Shown here in pieces: positions 6,749 through 8,584 of a DNA stretch of 8,584 nt. The first letter of the stretch is position 1; every line of letters starts with the position of its first letter. A model generated the notes under the pieces. It saw nothing but the letters and a program-made list of their open reading frames with translations, was not told the origin of the DNA and did no database searches. Location of the stretch: positions 1-8,584 of the forward strand of contig PNND01000033.1 in NCBI GenBank assembly GCA_013824045.1, read 5' to 3'. A program made the position numbers and the translations under genes. Origin of the DNA: Rhodobacter sp. Lineage in GTDB: Bacteria > Pseudomonadota > Alphaproteobacteria > Rhodobacterales > Rhodobacteraceae.

Positions 6749-6777
6749 ACCATAGCCGCGCCCCGCCCCGCATCCAA
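6749..6777 (-). promoter_or_regulatory. Candidate tex promoter
   Basis: On the minus strand TTGGAT (6772-6777) and TATGGT (6749-6754) are separated by 17 bases. They predict a start near 6742 and a leader of about 32 bases that carries the AAGGA ribosome binding site. The hexamers and spacing closely match the candidate ctaC promoter. Confidence 0.5.
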
Positions 6778-6830
6778 GCCCGCCAAACTCTGCCATCGGA
6801 CACAGTATCGGCACAGTCCTGCAACCCCCC

Positions 6831-6859
6831 TGCACAAGGCCCGCGTGACCGCCTAGATT
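6831..6859 (+). promoter_or_regulatory. Candidate promoter giving a leaderless transcript for the EEP gene
   Basis: TGCACA (6831-6836) and TAGATT (6854-6859) are spaced 17 bases apart, each matching four of six consensus positions. Standard -10 to start spacing puts the first transcribed base at 6866, exactly the A of the ATG. No Shine-Dalgarno-like sequence is visible in the 20 bases before that ATG, which agrees with leaderless translation. Confidence 0.4.
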
Positions 6860-6865
6860 GATGCA

Positions 6866-7603
6866 ATGACAGATGCGCCCCCCAGCCCCGGACAAGACGC
6901 CCTTCGCGTGGCGTCGTGGAACATCCACAAGGGCATCGGCTCTGACCGGAAGCGCGATCTGCTACGCACCACAGCCGTGATCGCCGAAATCGCCCCAGAT
7001 CTGATGACCCTGCAAGAGGCCGACCAGCGCTTCGGCACCCGCGCCGGACTGTTGGACCTTGACCATCTGCATACGGAAACCGGCCTCAGGCCGCTTCCCA
7101 TCGGTCTGGGCGGGCCGTCGCATGGCTGGCATGGCAATGTGATCCTGTTCCGGGATGCAGAGGTCATTGACCATCACCGCCTGTCCTTGCCGGGGCTAGA
7201 GCCGCGCGGGGCGTTGATCACCGATCTTGACCTCGGTCATGGCCGCCTGCGCGTGGTGGCGGCCCATCTCGCCCTTCTGCGCCGGTTTCGCCGGGCGCAG
7301 GCGCGCGCGATCCTAGATCTTCTCGAACAGTTGCCGCCCTTGCCCACCCTGCTCATGGGCGATCTGAACGAGTGGAAGACCGGGCCGCGCACCCCCCTTG
7401 CCGATCTGGCCGGTCACTTTGTCCTTCCCGATCCGGTGCCCAGTTTCCCCACGCGCAGGCCCTTTCTTCCGCTCGACCGGATGATGGCCACGTCCGAGGG
7501 GCGCCTGTCAGACCTGCGCGCCCATGACACGCCGCTCGCCCGCCGCGCGTCAGATCACCTGCCGCTGACCGCCCACTTGCATCTGCCGGGGCGCAGGGAA
7601 TGA
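6866..7603 (+). CDS. Endonuclease/exonuclease/phosphatase-fold protein, YbhP-like
   Basis: Member of the metal-dependent EEP superfamily (DNase I, exonuclease III, sphingomyelinase and inositol phosphatase relatives) with 245 residues. The family residues are in place: WNIHKG (Asn19), LQEAD (Glu51), HGN (89-91), EPRGAL (Arg114), AHLALL (His134), GDLNEW (Asp166, Asn168), PLDRM (Asp204) and SDHLPL (Asp230, His231). The motif pattern and size resemble E. coli YbhP, whose gene adjoins the cardiolipin synthase gene clsB. There is no signal peptide, so the protein is probably cytoplasmic. Substrate cannot be told from motifs; phosphodiester or phosphomonoester cleavage on lipid-related or nucleic acid substrates is possible, and the neighbouring phospholipase D gene favours a lipid link (inference). 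The stop overlaps the next start as ATGA. No ribosome binding site is seen, and the ATG coincides with a predicted transcription start. Confidence 0.9.
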   Translation: MTDAPPSPGQDALRVASWNIHKGIGSDRKRDLLRTTAVIAEIAPDLMTLQEADQRFGTRAGLLDLDHLHTETGLRPLPIGLGGPSHGWHGNVILFRDAEVIDHHRLSLPGLEPRGALITDLDLGHGRLRVVAAHLALLRRFRRAQARAILDLLEQLPPLPTLLMGDLNEWKTGPRTPLADLAGHFVLPDPVPSFPTRRPFLPLDRMMATSEGRLSDLRAHDTPLARRASDHLPLTAHLHLPGRRE

Positions 7604-8584
7604 TCCCTGCTCTGATCCTGTGGATCGGCCTTGCCGTGGCGCTTTTTCTTGCCGCATCGGCCCTTGCCATGCGGTCCTACAATCGCTTTGCCGCCCGCGC
7701 CCGTGGCAAGCACAGCGCCCATCTTCCCGCCGAAGGCCCGCCAACCCCGCTTGACCGCTTGCTTTTCCCGCAGATGGAGGCCCATCCCGGCCGCAACGGT
7801 GTGGCCAATCTGCTGGGCCCCAAGGATGCCTTCGCGGCACGCAGCCTGTCGGCCAGCCATGCCGGGCGCAGCCTTGATCTGATTTACTACATCTGGCGGG
7901 CCGATACCTCTGGCCGCCTGCTGATGGCCGATCTGTTGGCCGCCGCCGACCGGGGCGTGCGCGTGCGCCTCTTGTTGGATGATGTGAATGTGCAGGGGTT
8001 CGATCTGGCCTTTCTCGGTCTGACCCAGCACCCCAATATCGAGGTGCGGCTGTTCAACCCGACCCGCAATCGCGGCCATTGGTTCCGGCGGGCAGCCGAG
8101 TTTGTCCTTGGCCTGTCCCGCTTCAACCGCCGCATGCATGGCAAGATCTGGATCGCGGATGGCCGTCTGGCCATTCTGGGCGGGCGCAATGTCGGCAATC
8201 TCTATTTCGGTGCCTCGGATGCGTCCGGGCGGCTGGCCCATGATGCTGACATAATCCTCGCAGGCCCCCTTGTGGCCGAGGCGGCCGCCCTCTTCGACCG
8301 GTTCTGGAACCTTGGCCTATCGCTGCCGCTGGTCACGCTCTGGCCCGACCTGCGCCTGAACGCGGCCCGGTTTCGCCGCCGCCTTGCGCAACGCACCAGC
8401 GCACCGCTCTCGATACAGTATCGCGATCAGGCCATCGCCGGGCGCGGCGCCGATGATCTGCTCTGCGCCCCTTTGCGCTGGATCGAGGAGGTCAGCCTGC
8501 TCGCCGATCCGCCCGAAAAGGCGATGGGACACCGCGCCGAACCTTGGCTGACCGACCAGATCGCCGATCTGCTGCAAAGCGCCC
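7600..8584 (+). CDS. Phospholipase D / cardiolipin synthase-like protein (C-terminus beyond window)
   Basis: Phosphatidyltransferase-type member of the PLD superfamily; 328 residues are visible. One N-terminal membrane segment (about 5-24) suggests anchoring to the inner membrane. The first HKD motif is complete: His180-x-Lys182-x4-Asp187, followed by GG (194-195) and Asn197. Its RRMHGKIWIADGR and LGGRNVGNLYFG context most resembles ClsC (YmdC) of E. coli, which makes cardiolipin from phosphatidylglycerol and phosphatidylethanolamine. The second HKD motif is expected beyond the right edge, so catalytic competence cannot be judged. The ATG (7600-7602) overlaps the EEP stop as ATGA, with GGGG at 7588-7591 as a weak ribosome binding site; translation is probably coupled. 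A general phospholipase D activity is the main alternative to cardiolipin synthesis. Confidence 0.92.
   Translation, partial: MIPALILWIGLAVALFLAASALAMRSYNRFAARARGKHSAHLPAEGPPTPLDRLLFPQMEAHPGRNGVANLLGPKDAFAARSLSASHAGRSLDLIYYIWRADTSGRLLMADLLAAADRGVRVRLLLDDVNVQGFDLAFLGLTQHPNIEVRLFNPTRNRGHWFRRAAEFVLGLSRFNRRMHGKIWIADGRLAILGGRNVGNLYFGASDASGRLAHDADIILAGPLVAEAAALFDRFWNLGLSLPLVTLWPDLRLNAARFRRRLAQRTSAPLSIQYRDQAIAGRGADDLLCAPLRWIEEVSLLADPPEKAMGHRAEPWLTDQIADLLQSA

Noticed and set aside
6711..6866. N-terminal extension of Tex by 52 residues from an upstream in-frame ATG.
   Set aside because: The extra residues (Arg/Gly/Cys-rich) do not resemble Tex, there is no ribosome binding site, and it would cover the promoter region. 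The ATG at 6710 has AAGGA at good spacing.
7555..8241. A 228-codon minus-strand frame opposite the PLD gene.
   Set aside because: The plus-strand PLD frame has a complete HKD motif and membrane anchor; the antisense frame has only composition-driven sequence.

Overview
This window looks like core chromosome from a GC-rich alphaproteobacterium of the Rhodobacterales/Rhodobacteraceae type (Rhodobacter, Gemmobacter or Tabrizicola relatives). The evidence is the ctaC-ctaB-small ORF-ctaG gene order known from Paracoccus and Rhodobacter, promoter-like TTGGMT-17-TATGGT sites, an FNR-type box, and a two-hairpin 3' element of a kind I recall from Rhodobacterales intergenic regions. No mobile element, CRISPR array, tRNA or rRNA is visible. 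There are five complete and two edge-truncated recognisable proteins plus one small membrane protein, and no gene looks broken.

Left part (1-2521, minus strand): a block for the aa3-type cytochrome c oxidase, read right to left. It holds ctaC (subunit II with a complete CuA site), an intercistronic hairpin, ctaB (heme O synthase), a 63-residue single-pass membrane protein, and ctaG (Cox11-type copper chaperone for CuB, cut by the window edge). The last three genes overlap by 1-4 bases, so they are almost certainly translationally coupled. Together they make an oxidase subunit, convert heme B to heme O, and deliver copper.

Centre (2522-4379): a 183-base divergent region separates ctaC from tldD. 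It holds candidate promoters in both directions, a near-perfect FNR/FnrL-type palindrome close to the tldD start, and a ctaC leader hairpin. tldD (plus strand) encodes the metalloprotease half of TldD/TldE. It converges on tex across 253 bases that hold two inverted copies of a structured element. Each copy lies just after one gene and in that gene's own orientation.

Right part (4380-8584): tex (minus strand) encodes the YqgF/HhH/S1-domain nucleic-acid-binding protein. Divergent from it is a two-gene unit: a YbhP-like endonuclease/exonuclease/phosphatase-fold protein, apparently read from a leaderless transcript, coupled by an ATGA overlap to a membrane-anchored phospholipase D/cardiolipin-synthase-like protein (ClsC-like first HKD motif) that runs off the right edge. 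The pair resembles the E. coli ybhP-clsB neighbourhood and suggests a phospholipid-related role.

No stretch over 300 bases lacks a gene. I see no clearly new multi-gene system. The most unusual items are the paired 3' elements with compensating stem changes, the FNR-type box between the oxidase and tldD genes, and the EEP-PLD pair.
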